Origin: Dyadobacter sp. UC 10
GTDB taxonomy: Bacteria; Bacteroidota; Bacteroidia; Cytophagales; Spirosomataceae
Direction: 5' to 3'
DNA: 64,000 nucleotides
Assembly (NCBI RefSeq): GCF_008369915.1
Contig: NZ_VSRN01000001.1
Coordinates: 5,576,501 to 5,640,500 of the forward strand
The notes beneath the pieces are model-generated. The model did no database searches and was not told the DNA's origin. It was given only the letters and a program-made list of their open reading frames with translations. Made by a program: the position numbers and the translations under genes. This document shows, piece after piece, positions 26,369 to 34,852 of this stretch. Each line of letters begins with the position of its first letter. Within the stretch, counting starts at the first letter, position 1.

Positions 26369-26995
26369 ATGAAAGTATACATCGTCGACGACCATCCTAT
26401 TGTTTTGCAGGGATTAAAAAACCTGCTGGAAGCGCGTGAAGGAATTGAAGTAACCGGCGTATTCGACCAGGGCGAAACGGTACTGGCCGCATTGGCTGTG
26501 ACTGTCCCGGATGTGATCCTGCTGGATGTTAACCTGCCCGATACGAGCGGCATTATTCTCTGCCAGAAGATCAGGCAGCGCTACCCGGCGGTCAAAGTAG
26601 TCGCTTTGAGCGTTCATAACGAAAGGACGGTGATTATGGGAATCCTGCAGAGCGGCGCGAGTGCCTATGTCTTGAAAAATGCCATTGGCGACGATATAAT
26701 TGCTGCCCTGCACGCCGCTATGGAGGGACAGATTTTTCTATGCGCCGGTACCCAGAAAGTGCTGAACAGCAGTACCGGTAACGATTTGAAAGAAGTCCCC
26801 AGACTTACCCGCCGCGAAAAGGAAATCCTCGAACTCATCGGGCGCGGCTACACCACTCAGCAGATCGCCTCAGACCTGTTTATCAGTACGCATACCGTAG
26901 AAAGCCATCGAAAAAACCTGATGGAAAAATTTGAAGCTCCCAATACCGCAACTGTGATCAAGCTTGCTACAGAGTTTGGTTTGATGCAAAACTGA
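26369..26995 (+). CDS. NarL/FixJ-family response regulator
   Basis: A 208-residue response regulator: receiver domain (1-120; acidic pocket 'VDDH', phosphoacceptor Asp53 in 'LLDVNLP') and a LuxR-type HTH (about 140-205; 'LTRREKEILELIGRGYTT' and 'ISTHTVESHRKNLMEKF'). It lies 2 bp after the TPR kinase and ends the cluster. Its targets may include the cluster itself. Confidence 0.97.
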   Translation: MKVYIVDDHPIVLQGLKNLLEAREGIEVTGVFDQGETVLAALAVTVPDVILLDVNLPDTSGIILCQKIRQRYPAVKVVALSVHNERTVIMGILQSGASAYVLKNAIGDDIIAALHAAMEGQIFLCAGTQKVLNSSTGNDLKEVPRLTRREKEILELIGRGYTTQQIASDLFISTHTVESHRKNLMEKFEAPNTATVIKLATEFGLMQN

Positions 26996-27241
26996 GTTCC
27001 TCTCTCCAGAAAATCCGGCAATTAATTGGACTTTTCCGCTACTTCGAGATAAATTTTCGAAGAATGTTACCTTTTTTGTACTTGTCTTAAATATTATTTG
27101 GTAGAAATTAATTTACATTTAGTATAAAATTTCTACAAGTAAGTTTGGATTGTGTTAGATTGGCTACGACAGAAATATATCTACCCCCGCGACGGATCCC
27201 TCGTTCAGTAATCACTTTTTTACATTTATTAAAAGTTTAGT

Positions 27242-29800
27242 ATGAAAAAACCGATACTTTTCAACAGAAGTATTTTCAGGATTTCTTGTATTTTATCCCT
27301 CTGTTTTTGCGCTTTTACTCTGTCGGCACAGCAACGTTACTTCGCAGTTTCGCTGGTTAACGAGAATGACAAACCAGCGCTGGATGTGATCGATGACGCT
27401 AAAAGTGTCGGCTGTAATGCAATTGCGATGACGGTACAATGGGGCGCCATTCACGGAAAGGTGTCCAGGATCCTCAAACAGGAAAATGGTAGTGGTTATA
27501 ACGTCTGGAAGCAGTACGATGACCAGATCAAGCGGGCCCTGTCACTCAATATGAAGGTGGCACTAAATATTGCAGTAAGCACCGGCGATGATGTGACCAA
27601 CAGTTCCTCTGACCGCTACGGGATCACCACAGGCGACGGGTGGAAAAAGGAAGAGCGGATGGTTGTGGCCAATTACAATGGAGAAGAAGCCGTTTTCCAA
27701 AAATGGGGCGGGCCGATACGGCCGAATATCAGTTTACAATTTGTCATGACTTCGCTTGCGGCACAGTCCACGAAAGACAGGATTACCAGTTTTTCCAGGG
27801 AGGTGATGGAGCGTTACAAATATCTTCAGCAGGGAGGCAATCTGCTGTATGTCAACCTCGTATATACCCGTCAGGGCGAGGGTGAATTTGAAATGGGATC
27901 GACCAAATACCATTATGAAGAGGCATTGGATATGGCCAATGCGCTGACAGACTATTCCCAACCAATGGTGGCCGCTTACCGGGTGTGGCTGAAAGGAAAA
28001 TACGGAAATATCGAGGCACTGAATTCTGTTTGGGGAAGAAGTTATTCGTCCTTCAATGATGTAAATCCTAAAAAGCCTTCCAACAGTACCTTCACGCAGC
28101 CCGACGGAACCGACTGGTTTTTGTTCCGGACTCACACGCTGAAGGAAACGAACAGGATCTTCAAGGAAGCTGTAAAAGGCGTTAACCCGAATGTGAAAGT
28201 GATCAGCCACCACGGCTCCGTTTACGACAAGCTGTCACGGGCGAGAGGTACGCTGCCTTTCAAAGAGATCGGGGAGGATTTGGACGGTATCAAGGTCAAC
28301 GACGATATCCACTACGACCACCGGTTCGCGATGGACTTGCTTAGGTCCAACCTGCCGGGCAGGATATATGTAAACGAAGCGGCCTATGTAACTGGTGTTG
28401 AATCAGTTGTGAGATTGGCTGAGGAAAGCTACACGCACGGCGCACAGGTAGTTACCCTCTTTTACCTCGAAAATGCGATGAAATCCCAGGAGGCGGTGAA
28501 CGCTATTAAAACGCTGACGAACAATTGGGTAAAAGGAAAATCAGTCACCAAACCCGCTCCGTCCAATTCCGACAGCTTCGCATTGTCCAACATGATCAAC
28601 AGCGATGGCTGCTATACGAACCGCGACAGTTGGTCGGGTGATTGTGACGCCTATAAGAACTGGCGCAGTGCCTATGATAATTCGGGCGGTAAGCCGGTTA
28701 ATATTTACGTGAATGATGATGTGACTACGAGAGGATGTTTTTACAAAGACCTGAAACTCTCGCGCAACGGGGAGGAAGCGGAAAGCGTAATTCCCAACAA
28801 TGTGGATTATCACCTTACCGGCGACGACTGCCGTGTGATCAGCACGGTAAAGGGAAGCGGATTGTCTGACGGTAACCGGCCTTTCAAGGCTTTGGTAACG
28901 ATCGAAGATCAGGTTAGAAGCAGGGACGGTCAGCCTTACATCCAGCGTCATTGGAAATTTACGCCCGGTTCTAATGGTGCCAGTGCAACTGTAACTTTAT
29001 ATGTAAGCCAGGCGGAATTCAACGCTTTTAATGCAGTGAGTTCTCAAAAGCTTCCATTGAACGCAAATGATGCCACCAATAAATCCAAACTGCGTATCTG
29101 GCAGCGTGAAGAAGGTGCGAATTTGCGTACCGCCGAAAGCACGATAGATCCTGCAGACCAGGATATCCGCTGGGACAGTGTATTAGGCCTTTGGAAAATT
29201 ACATTCAACGCGACCAGCCTTTCGTCTTATTTCATCACCGCCGACAAAGCCGCCCCGCTGCCGGTTTCACTGACAACATTCACTGCTGAAAAACAGGAGA
29301 ATTCGGTAGAGCTGAGCTGGCAGACATCCGAGGAATCGAATAGTGACCATTTTGCTGTACAGCGCAGTATGGATGGAAAAAGCTGGCTGAACATCGGTCG
29401 TGTAAATGCGGCAATGGAAAGCAGGGTACATCAGAACTACTCGTTCAACGACGCCAACCCCGCATCAGGCGACAATCTTTACAGACTGAAAATGGTTGAT
29501 CAGGACAGCACTTTTGCTTACTCTAAAATTATTTCGGTGAAGATGGACGGTGGGGCCGAATTGGTCCTTTATCCAAATCCTGTGACTACCGGGGTAATCC
29601 GACTGCAATTTGCAGGTCAGGAACCTCTTATCAGTCTCACAGACCTGAGTGGCCGGGAAGTGCGCGTAGCTACTGAGAAGGACGCACCGAACAGTTTGGC
29701 TGTAAAAGCAGGAACAAAGCTTAACCCCGGCCTGTATATCCTGACAGCCACTTACGGATCGCGCCAGGTAAGGCATAAAGTGCTGGTAGCCGCACAGTAG
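27242..29800 (+). CDS. T9SS-secreted glycoside-hydrolase-like protein
   Basis: An 852-residue exported protein: signal peptide (1-29, LSAQ), a TIM-barrel-like region (about 30-430) with motifs suggestive of GH42-type beta-galactosidases ('GCNAIAMTVQWGAIHGK', 'YRVWLKGKYGNIEALNSVWG', 'RIYVNEAAYVTGVE'), a beta-sandwich middle region with several Cys, and a fibronectin-like segment ('PLPVSLTTFTAEK', 'VELSWQTSEESNSDHFAVQR'). It ends in a type-A T9SS sorting domain (about 773-852; 'LYPNPVTTG', 'GLYILTATYG'). It should be exported by the type IX system to the surface or medium. The 246 bp upstream is gene-free with no clear motif. The substrate is unknown. Confidence 0.8.
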   Translation: MKKPILFNRSIFRISCILSLCFCAFTLSAQQRYFAVSLVNENDKPALDVIDDAKSVGCNAIAMTVQWGAIHGKVSRILKQENGSGYNVWKQYDDQIKRALSLNMKVALNIAVSTGDDVTNSSSDRYGITTGDGWKKEERMVVANYNGEEAVFQKWGGPIRPNISLQFVMTSLAAQSTKDRITSFSREVMERYKYLQQGGNLLYVNLVYTRQGEGEFEMGSTKYHYEEALDMANALTDYSQPMVAAYRVWLKGKYGNIEALNSVWGRSYSSFNDVNPKKPSNSTFTQPDGTDWFLFRTHTLKETNRIFKEAVKGVNPNVKVISHHGSVYDKLSRARGTLPFKEIGEDLDGIKVNDDIHYDHRFAMDLLRSNLPGRIYVNEAAYVTGVESVVRLAEESYTHGAQVVTLFYLENAMKSQEAVNAIKTLTNNWVKGKSVTKPAPSNSDSFALSNMINSDGCYTNRDSWSGDCDAYKNWRSAYDNSGGKPVNIYVNDDVTTRGCFYKDLKLSRNGEEAESVIPNNVDYHLTGDDCRVISTVKGSGLSDGNRPFKALVTIEDQVRSRDGQPYIQRHWKFTPGSNGASATVTLYVSQAEFNAFNAVSSQKLPLNANDATNKSKLRIWQREEGANLRTAESTIDPADQDIRWDSVLGLWKITFNATSLSSYFITADKAAPLPVSLTTFTAEKQENSVELSWQTSEESNSDHFAVQRSMDGKSWLNIGRVNAAMESRVHQNYSFNDANPASGDNLYRLKMVDQDSTFAYSKIISVKMDGGAELVLYPNPVTTGVIRLQFAGQEPLISLTDLSGREVRVATEKDAPNSLAVKAGTKLNPGLYILTATYGSRQVRHKVLVAAQ

Positions 29801-29904
29801 GGATTATTGGGCCGAAACAGATTTTGACCAAAACGATAATAATTTTGATCTGATACAACCATTTCGCGATCCTGCTGCCTCATTGAAGTAAAATTGGATT
29901 TCCT

Positions 29905-30408
29905 ATGGCCCCGGAGGCGGAATTGATTTCAGGTTGCCTTTTGCATGACAGGATCGCACAGCGGCAACTGTACGATCGCTACAAAAATGCCATGTACACC
30001 CTGGCTTACCGGATCACCGGGGATTTCGATGATGCAAACGACGTGTTGCAGGATTCATTCCTTGACGTATTCCGTCACCTGGACCAGTTCCGGGGCGAAT
30101 CAACATTGGGCGCCTGGATCAAGAAAATCGTGGTCCGGCGCTCGACCAAAAAGAAGCGGATCGTCATCTGGGAAAATATTGACGACATGCCGCTTGCAGG
30201 CGTAAATTGGGGTGAGGAAGAGATCAATGCTTCACACCTGGAAACTGCCATTCTTTCTCTCCCAGACGGATTCCGGACGATTTTCGTATTGGCTGAAGTA
30301 GAAGGTTATACGCATCGCGAGATAGCGGGCATGCTGAATATCTCGGAAGGAACTTCCAAGTCGCAATTGTTTTATGCTAAAAAGAAGCTGCGCGGCATGC
30401 TTTCCTGA
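29905..30408 (+). CDS. ECF RNA polymerase sigma factor (second copy)
   Basis: A 167-residue ECF sigma factor: region 2 at about 12-80 ('LYDRYKNAMYTLAYRIT', 'DANDVLQDSFLDVFRHLDQF') and region 4 at about 112-162 ('LPDGFRTIFVLAEVEGYTH', 'MLNISEGTSKSQLFYAKKKL'). It belongs to a general RpoE-like type rather than the FecI-like type at 6807. It is followed after 5 bp by a membrane protein gene that has anti-sigma features. Confidence 0.95.
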   Translation: MAPEAELISGCLLHDRIAQRQLYDRYKNAMYTLAYRITGDFDDANDVLQDSFLDVFRHLDQFRGESTLGAWIKKIVVRRSTKKKRIVIWENIDDMPLAGVNWGEEEINASHLETAILSLPDGFRTIFVLAEVEGYTHREIAGMLNISEGTSKSQLFYAKKKLRGMLS

Positions 30409-30413
30409 CAATT

Positions 30414-30986
30414 ATGGAAGAAAAAAATCATGACACGCTAAAAAACGCCCTGGCCAGACTGCCGGGATATACCCCTGCGCCTGGAATATGGGACGCTATG
30501 CAGGAGCAGCTGGCAGAGGCACCTTTGCGGGCGGCTATCGGTGACCTGCCGCAACATGAGCCGGACGAAAAGCTTTGGGATCTGATCGAGCGTAAGGTGC
30601 CGGGGAGGAAAGTGATATTTCGCTGGCCTTATGCGGCTGCAGTCTTGCTGGCCGGTTTTGCTGGTATCTGGATATGGCGGACGAACACGCAGCCGCCTGT
30701 TCTCTATTCCCAGATCCAGGCAGACCAGCGCCTGCAGGCCAGCCCCGTGCTTGATACCGATGTGCAATACGAAAAATTGAAAGCTTACTGTGAAACGGAA
30801 AACATTGTCTGCAATAGTGGCCAGTACAAACAGTTAAGCGCTGAGTTTGAAGATCTCCACGCCGCATCGGCACAACTACAGGAGGCGATCGGCAGCTACA
30901 ACACCGAACCGGAACTGGTAAAACAGCTTAACAGCATCGAAAAGCAAAAGGCCGCTATCCTAAATGAAATGGCTAAGATGATCTGA
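30414..30986 (+). CDS. putative anti-sigma factor, single-pass membrane protein
   Basis: A 190-residue protein with a cytoplasmic N-terminus (1-68) holding two similar helical segments ('GIWDAMQEQL' and 'KLWDLIERKV'), a membrane helix at about 71-88 and a periplasmic helical, coiled-coil-like region. Gene order and topology suit an anti-sigma factor for the ECF protein encoded 5 bp upstream. There is no zinc-binding HxxxCxxC motif, so it is not a ZAS-type anti-sigma. Confidence 0.7.
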   Translation: MEEKNHDTLKNALARLPGYTPAPGIWDAMQEQLAEAPLRAAIGDLPQHEPDEKLWDLIERKVPGRKVIFRWPYAAAVLLAGFAGIWIWRTNTQPPVLYSQIQADQRLQASPVLDTDVQYEKLKAYCETENIVCNSGQYKQLSAEFEDLHAASAQLQEAIGSYNTEPELVKQLNSIEKQKAAILNEMAKMI

Positions 30987-31095
30987 ATCCCAAAGCCTTC
31001 TTTATTGCTTTTCTCGTAAGCCACAGCCCTGCAACAAATGCTGATAAATGGCGGTAATGATTGATACTACTTCGCTTTACTGCTAGCCGATCGCA

Positions 31096-32067
31096 ATGAA
31101 AATCTGTTTACTACTGTTGCTCCTGGTCTCGACGAATGTCTCTGCCCAAAATTCCCTGAACCCGAGAAAAAATTCCGCAGATACGGAGAAAGATTACAAT
31201 TTCTATCAACAGCAAATCAGGAAGGCTGAGGAACTGATCGCGGACCAGAGGTATGCGGATGCAGTTCAGGTATATCGGTTGGTTTTTGATTCCTACGACT
31301 TTTTATTTCTGAGGGATTGTAAAGTCGCCACGCAGGTCGCACTGCATGCGGGGGAAACTGATGCGGCTTTCGACTTTCTGAGATCAGGATTCAGGAATGG
31401 CTGGGAACTGAAATCGGCAAGGAAGGAGAAGTGGCCCAAATCATTCAGAAATCATCCGCTTTGGCAGCAAACCGTTGCTGAATATCCCCGGCTGCGGGCA
31501 GTGTATCTGACACGCATTAGCCCGGAGATCCGGGAGATTGTGCGGGAAATGTTTCGAAAAGACCAGCGCAAGGCATTGGGCGCGCTATTTACATTTACTT
31601 CCGCTGCACAGGACAGGTATGCAGAAAGGAAATTTGCGCCGCACAGCAAAAAGCAAATAAATAAACTGATAGCCATGATGAAAACCTGCGGCTATCCGGG
31701 CGAGCGGCTGATCGGCACGGAGAACTGGGCTTCGGTAATTATTTCTCACCACAATTCGATCAGTGAAAAACATACGGTTGCCGATACGCTGTATCCTTAT
31801 ATTCGGCCGCAACTGCTGGCAGCCATCAGTAAAGGACAAATGAATCCGTATGAATTCGCTTTTATGGAAGACTGGTATGTCGCTGTGAGGAGCGGGAATA
31901 AACAAAAAGCCTTTGGTATCCTGCAAAATGATCTGACACAGCCGGAGACCATCAAAGCAAATGAACTTCGCAAAGAACTTGGGTTGCGAAGTTTGGAGAC
32001 ACAGCGTAAATTATCAGACGTTGAAAAACTTACTGGAATGCAGTTTTACATCAGACGCGTGCATTAG
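31096..32067 (+). CDS. secreted hypothetical protein, DUF6624-like C-terminus
   Basis: A 323-residue exported protein (signal peptide 1-18, VSAQ). The N-terminal half is helical and TPR-like ('AEELIADQRYADAVQVYRLVFD'). The C-terminal half ('CGYPGERLIGTENWASVII' then 'DTLYPYIRPQLLAAISKGQM') resembles the DUF6624 pattern of a Gly-Trp/Tyr-Pro turn, a 'HH/QH' helix and a 'G(E/Q)xxPxxxAxxxDx' helix. Function is unknown. It follows the ECF/anti-sigma pair on the same strand after about 110 bp and may be their target. Confidence 0.65.
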   Translation: MKICLLLLLLVSTNVSAQNSLNPRKNSADTEKDYNFYQQQIRKAEELIADQRYADAVQVYRLVFDSYDFLFLRDCKVATQVALHAGETDAAFDFLRSGFRNGWELKSARKEKWPKSFRNHPLWQQTVAEYPRLRAVYLTRISPEIREIVREMFRKDQRKALGALFTFTSAAQDRYAERKFAPHSKKQINKLIAMMKTCGYPGERLIGTENWASVIISHHNSISEKHTVADTLYPYIRPQLLAAISKGQMNPYEFAFMEDWYVAVRSGNKQKAFGILQNDLTQPETIKANELRKELGLRSLETQRKLSDVEKLTGMQFYIRRVH

Positions 32068-32076
32068 CAGTACTTT

Positions 32077-32772
32077 TCAGGTGAGCGAACTACCGTCCGG
32101 GCTGCTGGCAAGAACCTCGCTCATATAATCGAAAAAAGGACGCATATTGACAAAGGTCTGATTTGCTGCTTCCAGGAACCCGTCACTGGTCACTTCCTTA
32201 TCGGTGAATGGTCGTTGCAGCAGAAACTGTTTATAGCGCAGCAGGTCAATCGCCTCATCATTCGGATCGAATCCCTTGGGAGTTGTTTTGAGCTGTTCTC
32301 CCTGCAGAGATCCGAAAGTTTCCCTGAATGTAGTGCTGCCAATAATCTCTCTGATCGGTTTGGGATCGAAACTGATGTCATCGCGGATCAGCTTCATATC
32401 CTTCGGTTCGGGCGCCCAGAAGCCGCCGGCGATGAAACTGTTACCGGGTTCAAAATTAAAGTAATAGCCGCCTCTTCTCAGGGCCGTCGCCCGCGTAAAA
32501 CCGCCGCTCCAATTGGTTTTATACGGTGTTTTATCCTGCGAAAAGCGGGTATCCCTGTAAATGCGGTGCAGGCTTTTTTTGCCTGAAACCGTCTCGATCA
32601 CATCATGCGCATTCATTTCCCCCAATAATGCATCTGCGAACCGCTCAATATGTCCCAGCTGATCGAGATAAAAATCCTTGTTCGCATTGAACCAGTCACG
32701 GTTGTTATTTTCTTTCAGTGTTTTTAAAAATTGTAAAGCGGATGCTGGAATCGTGACGTTTTGTGCGGACAT
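32077..32772 (-). CDS. DUF2461 domain protein
   Basis: A 231-residue cytoplasmic protein matching DUF2461/TIGR02453: 'LQFLKTLKENNNRDWFNANK' opening, 'RIYRDTRFSQDKTPYKTNW' and 'GGYYFNFEPGNSFIAGG'. The family is widespread in bacteria and fungi and has no established activity. The gene is convergent with the DUF6624-like gene, with 9 bp between stops, and stands alone. Confidence 0.93.
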   Translation of the reverse strand: MSAQNVTIPASALQFLKTLKENNNRDWFNANKDFYLDQLGHIERFADALLGEMNAHDVIETVSGKKSLHRIYRDTRFSQDKTPYKTNWSGGFTRATALRRGGYYFNFEPGNSFIAGGFWAPEPKDMKLIRDDISFDPKPIREIIGSTTFRETFGSLQGEQLKTTPKGFDPNDEAIDLLRYKQFLLQRPFTDKEVTSDGFLEAANQTFVNMRPFFDYMSEVLASSPDGSSLT

Positions 32773-32923
32773 ATTATTAGGCTGTTAATCGGATGTATGC
32801 GGAAAAGTGTTATCAGGAGCAAACAAAAAATGGTCGGGGAAATTCCCTAGATTTTATATTAAATCAAAATATATTCGGGAAAGTTATTCAAACTGGAGTA
32901 AGACAGTAAATTAAACCCTTCTC

Positions 32924-34141
32924 ATGCGCGATATTATTACGACGATGTTATTTATTTTAGTCTGCCTGGCCGCTAATGCACAGGATTACGGGCATGATAT
33001 CATCTTTTTTGAAAACCAAAAAGAATCGTTACAAGGCTACGCTGATGTCGACTATAAGCAAGGTTTAGTACTTTTTCGGAAGGACAAGGTCTCGAAAAAG
33101 CAAAAAATCTCATTTAATGAAATTGACTCTCTTAAATTGAGTAATGGAAGGACACTAACAAAGAAAATGCTGTATGGGCGGGCCGACCTGATGCTCGAAT
33201 TGATAAAAGGGAAAAACAGCTTGCTTTTGAATCAAGACAGATTCATGTTTTATATTGAGCAAAATGATACCTTAAAAATTATTAATAAAAAACATATCAA
33301 CCTTGCCTTACCAGTCATTTTCGGAAGAGATTTAATTGATGAATTTGTTTCTCTCTACCATATAAAACCAAGGTATTCAGCCGCCTATCTAAAAAAATTG
33401 ACCACCTTTAGTAACAAGAAGTCAAACACCGCTCAGATTGTAAAAAAAGAAAACTTTAAAAGAAGGAAACAAAGCTTCAAAGTTGCTCCATACTTTTCCT
33501 TAGGAATTAATAGTATTGCAATAAAACCGCACAGAACAGGGATAAAGTCTAAATTCTATGATAGTCAACAATCGTCTGTTGGATTGAAGTTTACCCAGGC
33601 TGGTAAGAATGCAATTGATTTTGAGATGGATATATATCAGAACGCTATGTCACATCTGAATTTGTCGGATAGCCTGGTATTCGAAATGTCCGGAAGCCCA
33701 GGTTATCTTTTTACATCAAAACTGCTGCGGTTCAATTCGAAAAACATTAATCTGGATGGGTCGGTTAAATATACTTTTTTTTATAAATTCAGAAGAAAGG
33801 TCAGTCCCTATCTTTTTATCGGTCCAAGCTTCGTAATAGTTTACCAAAATACATTACATGGTTCACTGAGATCATATCATGCAAAGTTGCAGAAGGGAAA
33901 TTATTCGGAAGGGACATCTGGTACGGAAAAGCCGAGGTTTATGGTTGGTGGCAATGGAGGTCTTGGGTTGGATTACTTTATAAATAGCAACATAGTCGTG
34001 AATGTTTTTCTGAAGTATCAGCCGTTCATTTATCCAACAGTTGAAAGCGGCTCTAAGGTAAACCATTTGCCATTCTTCACTCGTTTCAATTTGTCTGGAA
34101 GGTCGACCTCCATAGGACTATCGCTTGGGTATTGGTTCTAA
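32924..34141 (+). CDS. AT-rich outer-membrane beta-barrel protein, unknown function
   Basis: A 405-residue exported protein (signal peptide 1-20, AANAQ). The first 170 residues form a Lys-rich soluble region with short beta strands ('VLFRKDKVSKKQKISFNEID'). The second part (about 185-405) is a small barrel with alternating aromatic strands ending 'RSTSIGLSLGYWF', the terminal-Phe insertion signal. The gene is visibly richer in A/T and Lys/Asn codons than its neighbours, suggesting recent acquisition. I do not recognise a named family. Confidence 0.7.
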   Translation: MRDIITTMLFILVCLAANAQDYGHDIIFFENQKESLQGYADVDYKQGLVLFRKDKVSKKQKISFNEIDSLKLSNGRTLTKKMLYGRADLMLELIKGKNSLLLNQDRFMFYIEQNDTLKIINKKHINLALPVIFGRDLIDEFVSLYHIKPRYSAAYLKKLTTFSNKKSNTAQIVKKENFKRRKQSFKVAPYFSLGINSIAIKPHRTGIKSKFYDSQQSSVGLKFTQAGKNAIDFEMDIYQNAMSHLNLSDSLVFEMSGSPGYLFTSKLLRFNSKNINLDGSVKYTFFYKFRRKVSPYLFIGPSFVIVYQNTLHGSLRSYHAKLQKGNYSEGTSGTEKPRFMVGGNGGLGLDYFINSNIVVNVFLKYQPFIYPTVESGSKVNHLPFFTRFNLSGRSTSIGLSLGYWF

Positions 34142-34193
34142 GAGCCTGGCAAAGATTTTTGTGTAAAAAAATAGATACTAGTTCCGGCAAAAG

Positions 34194-34706
34194 TTATTCT
34201 CTCAGAATCTCTTCATAAATCCCGTAATTCTCCGCATCAAAACAGACAAAAATCACCTTCTCGATCGCATTGGATTTGGCCAGAAATCCCTGAACCGTAT
34301 TGACAGCTATTTCAGCGGCTTTCTGTTTCGGGAAATGATAGATTCCCGTGCTAATATTGGGGAATGCGATAGATTTAATCTGGTTTTCGGCAGCCAGTCT
34401 CAGACTGTTACGATAAGCGGAAGCCAGCAGCGCTTCTTCGTTTTGATTCCCGCCATTCCAAACCGGTCCCACCGTGTGGATCACGTAACGTGCGGGCAGC
34501 TTACCGCCGGTTGTAATCACGGCTTCCCCGGTTGAGCAGCCACCCTGCCTGTTTCTGATCTCAATGCACGCGTCGAGGATTGCTTTGCCGCCTGCCCGGT
34601 GAATCGCTCCGTCGACACCGTCGCCGCCGAGCAGCGAAGAATTGGCAGCATTGACGATGGCTTCAACTTCCATTGCCGTAATATCGCCTTGTTTCAACTG
34701 TATCAT
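34194..34706 (-). CDS. macro domain protein, O-acetyl-ADP-ribose deacetylase type
   Basis: A 170-residue single macro domain: 'VNAANSSLLGGDGVDGAIH' (ADP-ribose-binding Asn/Asp), 'AVITTGGKLPARYVIHTVGP' and 'IAFPNISTGIYHFPKQKAA'. This spacing is typical of YmdB/MacroD-type enzymes that hydrolyse O-acetyl-ADP-ribose and remove ADP-ribose from acidic residues. It is a stand-alone gene; no ADP-ribosyltransferase is nearby. Confidence 0.93.
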   Translation of the reverse strand: MIQLKQGDITAMEVEAIVNAANSSLLGGDGVDGAIHRAGGKAILDACIEIRNRQGGCSTGEAVITTGGKLPARYVIHTVGPVWNGGNQNEEALLASAYRNSLRLAAENQIKSIAFPNISTGIYHFPKQKAAEIAVNTVQGFLAKSNAIEKVIFVCFDAENYGIYEEILRE

Positions 34707-34852
34707 AGTCTCATTTTTTAGAATGCCAGTATATTCAATGCAGGATTTTTCAGCGGCTGCGGACCACTTTAACAGGAATTACCCGATTATTCTACATTAA
34801 ATAAAGTCAGTTCTGCCTTTTAATACCAGAAATCAAATTGTAACCAAAAAAT

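Noticed and set aside
20107..26995. Zorya anti-phage system
   Set aside because: A MotA-like and a single-pass partner are present, but the partner lacks an OmpA domain and there is no ZorC/ZorD-type helicase or nuclease gene.
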